NCBI GenBank assembly: GCA_017452505.1 | Contig: JAFTMI010000026.1 | Span: 1 to 64,000 of the forward strand | From: Oscillospiraceae bacterium | Lineage (GTDB): Bacteria; Bacillota; Clostridia; Oscillospirales; Oscillospiraceae | Direction of reading: 5' to 3' | DNA length: 64,000 nucleotides | Shown here: one piece after another, positions 34,238 to 42,791 of the stretch | Layout of the letters: each line of letters starts with the position of its first letter | Numbering within the stretch: position 1 is the first letter of the stretch | Made by a program: the position numbers and the translations under genes | Notes under the pieces: generated by a model | Databases searched by the model: none | What the model saw: only the letters and a program-made list of their open reading frames with translations | What the model was told of the DNA's origin: nothing

Positions 34238-35088
34238 CCCAACGCCTCCTTTACAGTGCGGATGTTGTGGTACATCGCATCAAAATAACTGTCACCGGCC
34301 ATCGCCATATCCAGTTCGTAAACCGTACTCCCGGTTTCCGCGGAAATTACCTTTGCGGCGGCAGTGCTGCCGTTACACTCAGTAAAAATGGCAGGTAGGT
34401 CGTTGACCTTGACCAAATCGATGATCTCGATCAATTCCTTGGCAGAAGCCTCGCTGCCGGATTCTTCCTCCACTGCCTTCAGAATATGCAGATCAAAGCT
34501 CTCGGCAAAATAAGAGAATCCGTCGTGGAATGTGATCAGATTCCGGTTTTTAAGATTTGAAAGTTCCGTTTCTCCGTATGCCTGCAAGGCATCCAATTTG
34601 TCAATCAAAGCGCTTAAATTGCTTTCGAATCTATCTTTGTGAGCAGGGTATAGCTTGGATAATTCCTCGCAAATAGTCCGGCACATCTGCTTGGCCTTTT
34701 CCGGGGAGAGCCAAATGTGGGGATCACCTTCGTGGTCATGTCCTTCGTGGTGATGAGCGCAGATCAATTCCACATCTTCAGATGCATCAATCACCTGGTC
34801 AGCTGCTTTTAGAACATCGCCTAAGAAGTCTTCCAATCCGCCACCGTTTAGGATCACTACATCCGCAGCCTCCACAGCCTGCATTTGGGTTACCTGCAGG
34901 GTGTAATCATGCAGGCAGGATACTTCCTCTGTGATGAGCCGGGAAACAGAGATGCCTGTTCCTTGGCAAAGAGTACTTGTGAATTCATAAACAGGCAGTG
35001 TGCTTGCCACGATCTGTGGATCATTATTCCTGCCGCAGCCGCACAAAAGCAGGGAAAGCACTATGAGAAATAAGCAGAGTTTTTTCAT
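34234..35088 (-). CDS. znuA: Zinc ABC transporter substrate-binding lipoprotein
   Basis: A 284-residue cluster A-I binding protein. The N-terminus KKLCLFLIVLSLLLCGCG is a lipoprotein signal with the lipobox LLLC. A His-rich loop, CAHHHEGHDHEGDPHIWLSP, sits before the first metal ligand region, which marks zinc-type rather than manganese-type proteins. Further ligands are in ITFHDGFSYFA and the C-terminal AIFTECN. I chose ATG at 35088 because it gives a proper lipoprotein signal; the ribosome binding site is weak. A longer frame upstream is not supported. Confidence 0.9.
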   Translation of the reverse strand: MKKLCLFLIVLSLLLCGCGRNNDPQIVASTLPVYEFTSTLCQGTGISVSRLITEEVSCLHDYTLQVTQMQAVEAADVVILNGGGLEDFLGDVLKAADQVIDASEDVELICAHHHEGHDHEGDPHIWLSPEKAKQMCRTICEELSKLYPAHKDRFESNLSALIDKLDALQAYGETELSNLKNRNLITFHDGFSYFAESFDLHILKAVEEESGSEASAKELIEIIDLVKVNDLPAIFTECNGSTAAAKVISAETGSTVYELDMAMAGDSYFDAMYHNIRTVKEALG

Positions 35089-35123
35089 AATCAATAACCA
35101 GCTTGTGTAATTTATATTTCTAA

Positions 35124-35148
35124 TGTATATCATACCATACAATGTCAA
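35124..35148 (-). promoter_or_regulatory. znuA promoter region with candidate metal-regulator site
   Basis: On the minus strand TTGACA at 35148-35143 is followed by TGTAT-N8-ATACA (35141-35124), an inverted repeat in the spacer and -10 zone. The -10 itself (TACATT, 15-base spacing) is poor. A Zur/Fur-type repressor could bind here; this is an inference from position. Confidence 0.45.
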
Positions 35149-35151
35149 GAA

Positions 35152-35175
35152 AAAGAGACTGCAAATAGCAGTCTC
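35152..35175 (-). terminator. Terminator of the 77-residue gene
   Basis: On the minus strand GAGACTGC (35175-35168) pairs with GCAGTCTC (35162-35155), followed by TTTTTC. Confidence 0.85.
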
Positions 35176-35197
35176 TTGACAAAAAAGGATATATTTT

Positions 35198-35431
35198 TTA
35201 AGGACGGTCTGCCAACCAGGCATCCACCTTGGTTTTTGCGATCCGCAGAATATCCTCGCCGGGGTAGGGAGAAGCAATGCCGCCGCAGACATACACAAAA
35301 TAAAGACCGTCCGGGGTCTGGTACAATTGCTCCTCATAGCCGGTGGGGTCACCCCAAAATCCGTAGGTAAACCGCTTGAGCATAGTGGCAGTTTCGGTGT
35401 TGTATTCCTTTTTGCCGATGACCTTTTTCAT
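35198..35431 (-). CDS. Small hypothetical protein (77 aa)
   Basis: A 77-residue protein beginning KKVIGKKEYNTETATMLKRF and containing YQTPDGLYFVYVCGG, a beta-rich pattern, with a charged C-terminus. Related short proteins starting with a similar KKVI...YNTETA motif occur widely in Clostridia, often near mobile DNA, but I know no function. It has its own promoter, a good GAAAGGAGATTTT binding site, and a terminator, so it is a real monocistronic gene. Confidence 0.7.
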   Translation of the reverse strand: MKKVIGKKEYNTETATMLKRFTYGFWGDPTGYEEQLYQTPDGLYFVYVCGGIASPYPGEDILRIAKTKVDAWLADRP

Positions 35432-35463
35432 TGGAAAATCTCCTTTCGTAGGTTTTTATCTCT

Positions 35464-35491
35464 ATTATAAGCAATATTTTTGCAAAGTAAA
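35464..35491 (-). promoter_or_regulatory. Promoter of the 77-residue gene
   Basis: On the minus strand TTTACT (35491-35486) and TATAAT (35469-35464), 16 bases apart. Confidence 0.65.
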
Positions 35492-35556
35492 GGGAGTTTG
35501 GTCGGATAAGTAGCTTTTGTCAGAAAAATGTGTTATGATTGTATCGAGGTGAGATT

Positions 35557-36198
35557 ATGCGGGATTTTCCTATATTTACAACTCAAAATGGCGCAGCCAG
35601 TTTGGTTTTACGGGAGATTCCCTACCGGGGCGAGGCCTACATTACTTTGCAGGATACCCAAAACCCAGAGCTGCTGCTTGGTGAATGTATAGACTTTTGC
35701 AAAATGGCCGGCGCGGAGAAGATATATGCCACCGGCCATTGTTGGTTGGAAAGATACCCGGTCTATACCTCGGTGGTAAAAATGCAGCGCCCCCGTGAGG
35801 GTTTGGAAGAAAGTAACGCAGCCTTGTTCCCGGTCACGGAAAAGACAGTTGAGCAGTGGCGCAGCCTGTATAATAAAAGAATGCAGAATGTCCCCAATGC
35901 TTCAACAATGACCCGTGATGAAAGCAAGCAGTTGCTTGCCAAGGGTGGCGGCTATTTTGTTCATAAAGATGGAGAACTGCTGGGCATTGGTATTGCCCGG
36001 GAGGACAAAATAGAAGCCATCGCTTCGACAAAGCCGGGAGCAGGGAAGACGGTGCTTTTGAGCCTGTGCAGTGTCCTGTTTTCAGAAAATGTGGTTCTGG
36101 AGGTTGCCTCCAATAATGAACCAGCTATCCGCCTGTATGAAAGCATGGGTTTTCTGAAAACCGAATTGCTCCGTACATGGTACGATGTTTCAAAATAA
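35557..36198 (+). CDS. GNAT-family N-acetyltransferase
   Basis: A 213-residue protein. The C-terminal half is the GNAT fold: GYFVHKDGELLGIGIAR, IEAIASTKPGAGKTVLLSLC (acetyl-CoA loop, with PGAGKT in place of the usual RGxGxG), and LEVASNNEPAIRLYESMGF, the classic last motif. The N-terminal ~90 residues are a further, less conserved part. I chose ATG at 35557 after GAGGTGAGATT. Substrate unknown. Confidence 0.8.
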   Translation: MRDFPIFTTQNGAASLVLREIPYRGEAYITLQDTQNPELLLGECIDFCKMAGAEKIYATGHCWLERYPVYTSVVKMQRPREGLEESNAALFPVTEKTVEQWRSLYNKRMQNVPNASTMTRDESKQLLAKGGGYFVHKDGELLGIGIAREDKIEAIASTKPGAGKTVLLSLCSVLFSENVVLEVASNNEPAIRLYESMGFLKTELLRTWYDVSK

Positions 36199-36222
36199 TT
36201 TATAGGTGACAAGAAAAAATAC

Positions 36223-36251
36223 TTGACAAAGTCTGATCTTTGTTGTATCAT
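36223..36251 (+). promoter_or_regulatory. Promoter of the ylxM-ffh operon
   Basis: TTGACA (36223-36228) and TATCAT (36246-36251), 17 bases apart, 41 bases before ylxM. Confidence 0.8.
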
Positions 36252-36292
36252 AACCCAGGTGTAAAGGAAAACTGATTGACAGGAGGCCACCC

Positions 36293-36637
36293 ATGGACGC
36301 AGTTGAGATGCTTTTGCTGTTTGATTATTACGGCGATATGCTCACAGAGCGCCAGCGGATGTGCTTAGACCTGCGATACAATCAAGACCTTTCTCTGGCA
36401 GAGATTGCTGAGGAATTGGGCGTCAGCCGCCAGGGCGTTCACGATAATATCACCCGCGCAGAAGCCCATCTTGCCAAGATGGAGGAAAGAACCGGGTGTG
36501 TCCGCCGCAATTTGCAGAGCCGCCAGGCAATGCAGGCGATCTTGTCGGCAGCCAAGGAATTGGCGCAATACCCCGACCCCGTTGTCCGGGATGCGATTGC
36601 AAAAATCACCCAAGCGGCAAGTTCCATTGAGGAGTAA
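36293..36637 (+). CDS. ylxM: YlxM family SRP-associated HTH protein
   Basis: A 114-residue UPF0122 protein. LLLFDYYGDMLTERQRMCLD and the sigma-70 region 4-like helix-turn-helix (DLSLAEIAEELGVSRQGVHD) are diagnostic. The family is always found beside ffh and is thought to take part in the signal recognition particle pathway. It sits 3 bases before ffh. The start follows ACAGGAGGCCACCC. Confidence 0.93.
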   Translation: MDAVEMLLLFDYYGDMLTERQRMCLDLRYNQDLSLAEIAEELGVSRQGVHDNITRAEAHLAKMEERTGCVRRNLQSRQAMQAILSAAKELAQYPDPVVRDAIAKITQAASSIEE

Positions 36638-36640
36638 ACT

Positions 36641-37990
36641 ATGGCATTTGAAGGATTGACCGAAAAAATCTCTGCGGCCTTCAAAAAGCTCAGAGGCAAG
36701 GGCCGTCTGAAAGAATCCGATGTAAAAGAGGCAATGCGTGAGATCCGCATGGCTCTTTTGGAAGCGGATGTAAGCTATAAGGTCGTTAAGGATTTTGTAA
36801 AGTCCGTTACCGAGCGGTGCGTGGGCAGCGATGTGTTGGAAGCCCTCAGTCCTGCTCAGATGATCGTAAAGATCGTCAATGAAGAGCTGACCAATCTGAT
36901 GGGCAGCGAAACAAAGCATATTACCATCAACCCGGCAGGACCCACAGTGGTTATGCTGGTTGGTTTACAGGGCGCAGGTAAGACAACCAACGGCTCCAAG
37001 CTTGCCGGTCTTATGAAACGGCAGAATAAGAACCCCCTGCTGGTCGCCTGTGATATTTACCGGCCTGCCGCGATTCAGCAGCTGAAGGTCTGTGGTGAAA
37101 AGCTGGGTATCCCTGTGTTTGAAAAGGGTCAGACCGACCCTGTGCAGATCGCTAAGGATGCAGTTCTTTATGCCCGTCAGCACGGCCACGATATGGTGTT
37201 CCTGGATACCGCAGGCCGTCTGCATGTGGACGAGACCCTGATGGAGGAACTGAAGAACATCAAAGCCGCTGTCAAGCCCGACGAGATTATGTTGGTGCTG
37301 GACGCAATGACCGGCCAGGATGCGGTGAATGCTGCCCAGAGCTTTAACGAATGGTTGGATATCGACTCCGTGATGCTCTCCAAGCTGGATGGCGATGCCA
37401 GAGGCGGCGCGGCACTGTCCGTGCGGGCCATCACCGGCAAGCCCATCAAGTTCGCCGGTATGGGCGAAAAGCTCGAAGACATTGAGCCCTTCCATCCGGA
37501 CCGTATGGCTTCCCGGATCTTGGGTATGGGCGATGTGCTGTCCCTCATTGAAAAAGCTGAGCAGGCGTTTGATGAAAAGAAGGCCGCTGAGTTAGAGGAG
37601 AGACTGAAAACCAATAAGTTCACACTTCAGGACTTCTATGACCAAATGGTCCAGCTGAAGTCTATGGGTTCTATGCAGGATCTTTTGGCCCATATGCCCG
37701 GCGGTGCCGGTCTGAAGAATGTACAGCTGGACGAAAAGGCCATGGGTCGCACCGAAGCGATCATCCTGTCCATGACCCCTAAGGAGCGGGAAAACCCCGG
37801 CATTATCGGTGCCAGCCGTAAAAAGCGCATTGCAAACGGCGCCGGTGTTAAAGTGGAGGATGTGAACAGACTGCTGAAATCCTTCGACCAGATGCGGGCG
37901 ATGATCAAGCAATTCTCCGGCCCGGGAATGGGCAAGAAAATGAAGCGTATGGGTAAATTCGGCGGTTTCGGTGGATTCCCCGGTTTCTAA
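36641..37990 (+). CDS. ffh: Signal recognition particle protein Ffh
   Basis: A 449-residue SRP54 GTPase. N-domain, then G-domain with LVGLQGAGKTT (G1, near residue 107), DTAGRLHVDE (G3), and LSKLDGDARGGAALS (G4 region), then a Met-rich M-domain ending in GMGKKMKRMGKFGG. It binds SRP RNA (the ffs gene is at 54993) and signal peptides at the ribosome. Length is normal. Last bases 70 before rpsP. Confidence 0.97.
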   Translation: MAFEGLTEKISAAFKKLRGKGRLKESDVKEAMREIRMALLEADVSYKVVKDFVKSVTERCVGSDVLEALSPAQMIVKIVNEELTNLMGSETKHITINPAGPTVVMLVGLQGAGKTTNGSKLAGLMKRQNKNPLLVACDIYRPAAIQQLKVCGEKLGIPVFEKGQTDPVQIAKDAVLYARQHGHDMVFLDTAGRLHVDETLMEELKNIKAAVKPDEIMLVLDAMTGQDAVNAAQSFNEWLDIDSVMLSKLDGDARGGAALSVRAITGKPIKFAGMGEKLEDIEPFHPDRMASRILGMGDVLSLIEKAEQAFDEKKAAELEERLKTNKFTLQDFYDQMVQLKSMGSMQDLLAHMPGGAGLKNVQLDEKAMGRTEAIILSMTPKERENPGIIGASRKKRIANGAGVKVEDVNRLLKSFDQMRAMIKQFSGPGMGKKMKRMGKFGGFGGFPGF

Positions 37991-38060
37991 AGTGGTTCGC
38001 TCTAAGCAAAAAACGCTTTGCGATATAGATTATTCAGAAAAATTATGGAGGTGAAAACCA

Positions 38061-38300
38061 ATGGTTAAAATCAGACTGAGAAGAATGGGCGCAAAGAAGG
38101 CTCCTTTCTACCGTGTCGTTGTTGCGGATGCTCGCTCTCCCCGTGACGGTCGTTGCATCGAAGAGATCGGCACCTACAACCCCCTGACCAACCCCGCTAC
38201 TATCAATGTGGACGCTGAGAAGGTTCAGGCTTGGATCAAGAACGGCGCACAGCCCACTGATACCGTACGTGGCCTGCTGAAGAAGGCCGGTATCCTGTAA
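38061..38300 (+). CDS. rpsP: 30S ribosomal protein S16
   Basis: A 79-residue protein with [20 protein letters not shown], then the [20 protein letters not shown] signature. Length is normal. In the standard place between ffh and khpA; the start follows TATGGAGGTGAAAACC. Confidence 0.97.
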   Translation: MVKIRLRRMGAKKAPFYRVVVADARSPRDGRCIEEIGTYNPLTNPATINVDAEKVQAWIKNGAQPTDTVRGLLKKAGIL

Positions 38301-38320
38301 TTACCCGAAGGAGTATTCCA

Positions 38321-38551
38321 ATGAAAGAGCTTTTGCTGTATATGGCAAAGAATCTGGTGGACGAGCCTGAGGCAGTTACAGTAACGGAAGTTTCTGATGA
38401 GGAAGGCAAGGTCCTGGAGCTCCGTGTCGCCCCCGGCGATATGGGTAAGGTCATCGGCCGCCAGGGTCGGATTGCTAAGGAGATCCGTACCATTGTGAAA
38501 ACCGTTGCCCAGCGCACCGGCGAAAAAGTCACGGTGGAAATCGTGGATTAA
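38321..38551 (+). CDS. khpA: KH-domain RNA-binding protein KhpA
   Basis: A 76-residue single KH domain with the GxxG loop in VIGRQGRIAKEI. KhpA (YlqC) binds RNA with KhpB and affects cell division and growth in Firmicutes. The small size and place between rpsP and rimM are typical. 20 bases separate it from rpsP. Confidence 0.93.
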   Translation: MKELLLYMAKNLVDEPEAVTVTEVSDEEGKVLELRVAPGDMGKVIGRQGRIAKEIRTIVKTVAQRTGEKVTVEIVD

Positions 38552-38557
38552 TGGCTT

Positions 38558-38594
38558 ATGCGTGACGCTTGGCGCCACGCATTTCCATTTTTTT
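38558..38594 (+). terminator. Candidate attenuator hairpin between khpA and rimM
   Basis: ATGCGTG (38558-38564) pairs with CACGCAT (38576-38582); an inner CGC/GCG pair closes a TTG loop with one mismatch. A 7-T run follows at 38588-38594, just before the rimM ribosome binding site. Partial termination within the operon is plausible. Confidence 0.55.
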
Positions 38595-38603
38595 GGAGGA
38601 ACT

Positions 38604-39104
38604 ATGAAGCAGATTTATATCGATGCAGGCGAGATCGTCACTACCCACGGTGTTCGTGGTGAGGTGAAGGTGCTGCCCTGGCTGGACTCAGCCGATATGC
38701 TTTGTGAATTTGAACGTTGCCGCATTGACGGAAAAGAATATATTATGGAAAATTGCCGCGTGCAGAAAACCTGCAACCTGGTAAAGCTCCAGGGAATTGA
38801 CACGATGGAAGCTGCCCAGGCAATGCGGGGTAAAACCGTACAGCTGTACCGGGAAGATATCGATGATGACGTAATCTTCGGTGTGGAGCTTTTGGGTGTA
38901 GAGGTATACTGCGACGGCGAAATTATCGGTAAGATCACAGAAGTGCTGGATTATCCCGGCAACTCTGTGTATGTGATCGGTGACGATAAGGTGAAAAACC
39001 GCTATATGATCCCTGCGGTGAAGGAATTTGTCCTGTCCACCGATCTTGATAAAAATGAAATGCAGGTGCGCCTGATCGAGGGGATGGGAACCGATGAGAA
39101 TTGA
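38604..39104 (+). CDS. rimM: Ribosome maturation factor RimM
   Basis: A 166-residue protein that binds S19 and helps 30S maturation. The N-terminal domain shows DAGEIVTTHGVRGEVKVLPW; the PRC-barrel has VFGVELLGVEVYCDGEIIGK and the hinge SVYVIGDDK. The start follows TTGGAGGAACT. It overlaps trmD by 11 bases. Confidence 0.95.
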   Translation: MKQIYIDAGEIVTTHGVRGEVKVLPWLDSADMLCEFERCRIDGKEYIMENCRVQKTCNLVKLQGIDTMEAAQAMRGKTVQLYREDIDDDVIFGVELLGVEVYCDGEIIGKITEVLDYPGNSVYVIGDDKVKNRYMIPAVKEFVLSTDLDKNEMQVRLIEGMGTDEN

Positions 39105-39843
39105 TATTCTGACCCTGTTCCCGGACACTCTGCTGGATGTGCTGTCTGACAGCATTTTGGGCCGTGCCCAGGAGCGAGGAATTATTACCATTGATGCGCA
39201 CCAGATCCGGGAGTACACTGCCAATAAGCAGATGCAGGTGGATGACTATCCCTATGGCGGCGGTCGCGGCGCGGTGATGCAGGCGGATCCGTTGTATCGT
39301 TGCTGGGAAGCCGTCTGCGACAAAGCAGGTGGCCCGGTGCATACCATTTACCTGTCGCCCTGTGGCAAGACATTCAAGCAGGCTGATGCCATCCGTCTGA
39401 GCAAAATGGAGAACATCATTTTTGTCTGCGGTCACTACGAGGGTATCGATCAGCGCTTTATTGACGAATGTGTTGACGAGGAATTGTCCCTGGGTGATTT
39501 TGTGCTGACCGGCGGTGAGATCGCCGCAATGGCTATGACCGATGCCATCTGCCGTATGGTGCCCGGTGTGCTGGCAGACCCGGAGTGCTTTGAAGATGAG
39601 AGCCACTTTAACGGTCTTTTGGAATATCCCCAGTACAGCCGCCCTGCGGTCTGGCACGGCCGGGAAGTGCCGGAGATATTGCTGTCCGGCAATCACCAAA
39701 AAGTGGCGCAGTGGCGCCGTAAGCAGGCTCTGCGCCGCACGAGAGAGCGCAGACCCGATATGTATGAAAAGCTTGATTTAACCAGCAAGCAGGATAAAAA
39801 GCTTCTGCAGGAAATGGAAGCGGAAGATAACGAAAGCAAGTAA
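39094..39843 (+). CDS. trmD: tRNA (guanine-N1)-methyltransferase
   Basis: A 249-residue SPOUT methyltransferase that makes m1G37. Visible are DILTLFPDTL, the knot motif VCGHYEGIDQRFID, and DFVLTGGEIAAMAMTDA, with a helical C-terminal domain ending in basic residues (KQALRRTRERR). Prevents +1 frameshifting. The start ATG is within rimM. Last gene of the operon, with a strong terminator after it. Confidence 0.97.
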   Translation: MRIDILTLFPDTLLDVLSDSILGRAQERGIITIDAHQIREYTANKQMQVDDYPYGGGRGAVMQADPLYRCWEAVCDKAGGPVHTIYLSPCGKTFKQADAIRLSKMENIIFVCGHYEGIDQRFIDECVDEELSLGDFVLTGGEIAAMAMTDAICRMVPGVLADPECFEDESHFNGLLEYPQYSRPAVWHGREVPEILLSGNHQKVAQWRRKQALRRTRERRPDMYEKLDLTSKQDKKLLQEMEAEDNESK

Positions 39844-39845
39844 AA

Positions 39846-39877
39846 ACCGCCGCAGCTTATCGCTGCGGCGGTATTGT
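39846..39877. terminator. Bidirectional terminator between trmD and LRR gene
   Basis: ACCGCCGCAGC (39846-39856), loop TTATC, GCTGCGGCGGT (39862-39872), with A and T tracts outside. Confidence 0.9.
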
Positions 39878-41623
39878 TTAACCCTTGTGATCGTAGACTA
39901 CGATAACGCCCATAGTCGTTAAGGCGCTTACCTGGGAATTTTTGGTTACGCCTGTCCGGGCAACATTTACCTGAATCAGTCTGGGACAGGTTTTAAGGAT
40001 TTCCACATTGGAGATTGCCTTGTTGTCATCCATATAGACATTGTTCAGATAACTAAGTCCCTTCAACGGTTCCAGGGTTTGAATCAGATTGTTGGAACCT
40101 TCGATGTTGATCAAAGCGCAGCTGCCCCCCCAGTTGGGCAAAGCTGTCACTTGATTGTGGGAGAAGTTAAAATTGGTCAGCTTTTTCAATGCAGACAATG
40201 CAGATATGTCCGAAATTTTGTTGTGTGAAATGTTAAGCACTTCCAACTCTGTATTGTCAGCTAAGAGGGAAACGTCAGAAATCTTGTTGTTGGAAGCGTT
40301 CAAATCAACCAAATGAGAAAGCTCAGCAACACCGGTAAGCTCTGTCAGATTGTTGTTTGCAACATTCAGCTTTTCCAAACCGGCTACAGTAGAGAGGGGA
40401 GTTAAAGAAGTTAGTTCGTTGTGGGACACATTCAAGTTGATCAGCTTTTTTAGACCGGACAGCGCCAACAAGTCCTTCAACGCGTTGGTGGTCAAGTCCA
40501 GCTCTTCGAGATTTTGCAGTTTGGACAGGGGCGCAATATCCCGCAGAGAATTGTTGCTTAGGTTCAAATAAGTTAAGCCTGTAGCCTGTTCCAGTCCAAC
40601 CGCAGTGGAAAGACTGCATTTTTTCAGTGTCAACCGTTTTAGGGATTTTAGTTGCGCTAAGTAGGGAAGCTCTTCAGCTTGGACAGCAGTGTTGGTAATA
40701 ATAACTTCTTCCAAGTTGGGAAGCTGAGAGATATGACTTAACTGACCGGTGGGAGCAGCATCCATTGTAAGGGTCTTCAGGAAGACCAGGTGCTGCAGAT
40801 CGTCCAGCTTTTTGACACCGGCAGGAACCGTGAGTTCCTGGATTTTCCACAGATCGCTGGTAAATAGCGTTTTTTCCTTATCGACACTCAAAAGTTCCCG
40901 GAAAGTAGTTTCCATAACGGGATCCACAAACTCTACTTCCTTTACAACGCCGCCAACAGTAAAGGCGAAAATGGAAACAGGACTTGCTAAGCCGTTCTCA
41001 CCAACAGCAATGGCATAGATCTTGTTTTCACCATCTTTTAGGGTGATGCCTTGCTTGTTGTAAAGATCTGTTTCGGTTGAGGGGAATTCGCCGTTGGCAT
41101 TTACGTACATAGCCTTAGCCTTGGCGCTGAGGTCGATGGTGATGTACTGGGTGTAATGGGATCCGTCTGCAATGGGGTCGGGGGTACAGGTAGGCGCGGC
41201 AGGCCGCATTTGTTCCAGTTGTGCTTTGATATCCTTGTTGGCAACATTGTCAATCATACGGACGGCGTCTAAAAGCTTGTTTTGCTCAACAAAGAGCTTG
41301 GACAGGGCCATATAAAGATCAATGCCGCCACCGTCAGCAATTGCAGAGGTAAGGGTATACTCTGCTTTTGTATAATTTCCGGAGATTTTGTATTGATTGG
41401 AAAGTTCAATGGCGACAGTATCATTGTTTCCTGCCTGCTCAAAGGCACGGTTATAAAACCAGGCAGAGGCGGAAAGATTGCCGGTGTCTTCAAAAAAACG
41501 GGCAGCCTTTACAAGAATATCCCGCGTAAACACACGGTCATAGACAAAAAGATACCAGATAGTGCAAAAGAGAATAGCAACAACCAGTACAAGCGGTATT
41601 ATAATTCGAAAAGCCTTTTTCAT
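39878..41623 (-). CDS. Membrane-anchored leucine-rich repeat protein
   Basis: A 581-residue protein. Residues 1-27 are an uncleaved signal/anchor helix. Residues ~35-130 look like TPR helices (ASAWFYNRAFEQAG; GNYTKAEYTL). Residues ~140-215 match the C-terminal domain of chitobiase (YTQYITIDLSAKAKAMYVNA, then LKDGENKIYAIAVGENG). From ~260 to the end are internalin-like 22-residue LRRs (LTYLNLSNNSLRDIAPLSKL). It is likely exposed outside the cell. Start at the ATG after TGGAGCAGATT. Divergent from spoIID; binding partner unknown. Confidence 0.85.
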   Translation of the reverse strand: MKKAFRIIIPLVLVVAILFCTIWYLFVYDRVFTRDILVKAARFFEDTGNLSASAWFYNRAFEQAGNNDTVAIELSNQYKISGNYTKAEYTLTSAIADGGGIDLYMALSKLFVEQNKLLDAVRMIDNVANKDIKAQLEQMRPAAPTCTPDPIADGSHYTQYITIDLSAKAKAMYVNANGEFPSTETDLYNKQGITLKDGENKIYAIAVGENGLASPVSIFAFTVGGVVKEVEFVDPVMETTFRELLSVDKEKTLFTSDLWKIQELTVPAGVKKLDDLQHLVFLKTLTMDAAPTGQLSHISQLPNLEEVIITNTAVQAEELPYLAQLKSLKRLTLKKCSLSTAVGLEQATGLTYLNLSNNSLRDIAPLSKLQNLEELDLTTNALKDLLALSGLKKLINLNVSHNELTSLTPLSTVAGLEKLNVANNNLTELTGVAELSHLVDLNASNNKISDVSLLADNTELEVLNISHNKISDISALSALKKLTNFNFSHNQVTALPNWGGSCALINIEGSNNLIQTLEPLKGLSYLNNVYMDDNKAISNVEILKTCPRLIQVNVARTGVTKNSQVSALTTMGVIVVYDHKG

Positions 41624-41655
41624 AATCTGCTCCATTTCGACAATTTAACAGGATA

Positions 41656-41684
41656 ATTATACTTCCAATGGCCTAATGTGTCAA
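41656..41684 (-). promoter_or_regulatory. Promoter of the membrane LRR gene
   Basis: On the minus strand TTGACA (41684-41679) and TATAAT (41661-41656), both perfect, exactly 17 bases apart. Confidence 0.9.
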
Positions 41685-41762
41685 GTGGAACAAATTTCAA
41701 AACCTGCCAGAATTCGTCAGCATTTTGAGGCCTTCAGCGGTACAATACCCGGGGGTGATAGG

Positions 41763-42737
41763 ATGAATCAAAGCGGCAAAGCGTGGCTTATGGCCATGGT
41801 GATGGGGATATTACTCCCCGGACTGCTCTTTTCGGTAAGTGAGAAATTCATATCCCGTGAGGGGAGAAAACCGATACTTGAAGGAACCGCTGTGGCAACG
41901 GAACCGGTGCAGCAGCAGGATGCAGAGGTTCTTGTGTTAATGCCCAATGGACAGGCAGAAATGGATATGCAGACCTATTTGACCGGCGTGCTGTTGGCGG
42001 AGATGCCGGTGGATTTTTCGGAGGAGGCGCTGAAGGCCCAGGCAGTGGTATCCAGAACCTATGCCCTTAGGCGCAATAGCTTAGGAAACAAACATCCACA
42101 GGGCGCTGTATGTACGGAGTCTTCCTGCTGTCAGGCTTACAGAGCGATTGAGGATTTTCTGTCCAAAGGCGGTACAGAGGAAATGCTCAAAAAGGTATCC
42201 CAAGCGGTAGAACTTACGGAGAATCAAGTATTAACCTATAATGGCGCCTTGATAGAAGCTACCTATTTTTCCTGTTCCGGAGGCCGAACAGAGGATGCTT
42301 TGGCGGTGTGGGGAACAGATATTCCCTACTTGCAGGCGGTTGACAGCCCTGGAGAAGAAAGCGCAGCCCATTTTGTGGATACAGCAGAGTTTACAACTGC
42401 AGAGTTTGCATCTTTGCTTGGAATATCTCCCAAAGGGTCGGCCACCACTTGGTTGGGCAGTGCAACCTATACTGACGGCGGCGGTGTTGACACGATGATA
42501 ATTGGCGGCAAAACCTTTTCCGGTACGGAGATCCGTCAGAAATTAGGCCTTCGTTCCACTGTGTTTTCCATGTATGCCACAGAGGATAAAATTTACATTT
42601 CTACCAGAGGGTTCGGCCACCGTGTGGGGATGAGTCAATACGGTGCAGAAGCAATGGCCGTCCGGGGCAGTGACTATCAAAAAATTCTATACCATTACTA
42701 CCCCGGAACCCAGCTGACCGCCTACACCCGGAATTGA
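41763..42737 (+). CDS. spoIID: SpoIID/LytB-domain lytic transglycosylase
   Basis: A 324-residue protein with an N-terminal membrane helix (WLMAMVMGILLPGLLFSV) and the SpoIID domain: YLTGVLLAEMPVDFSEEALK, whose Glu is the expected catalytic acid, then AQAVVSRTYALRR, ATYFSCSGGRTED, and the C-terminal GFGHRVGMSQYGAEAMA. It acts outside the membrane on peptidoglycan during engulfment of the forespore. The start follows GGGGGTGATAGG. SpoIID normally sits with spoIIQ/spoIIID; here it is alone. Confidence 0.88.
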   Translation: MNQSGKAWLMAMVMGILLPGLLFSVSEKFISREGRKPILEGTAVATEPVQQQDAEVLVLMPNGQAEMDMQTYLTGVLLAEMPVDFSEEALKAQAVVSRTYALRRNSLGNKHPQGAVCTESSCCQAYRAIEDFLSKGGTEEMLKKVSQAVELTENQVLTYNGALIEATYFSCSGGRTEDALAVWGTDIPYLQAVDSPGEESAAHFVDTAEFTTAEFASLLGISPKGSATTWLGSATYTDGGGVDTMIIGGKTFSGTEIRQKLGLRSTVFSMYATEDKIYISTRGFGHRVGMSQYGAEAMAVRGSDYQKILYHYYPGTQLTAYTRN

Positions 42738-42791
42738 CAAAGGGGGGATTCTTTAGTAAAATGAAGAAAACACAGAAAGGGGGAGAATCCC

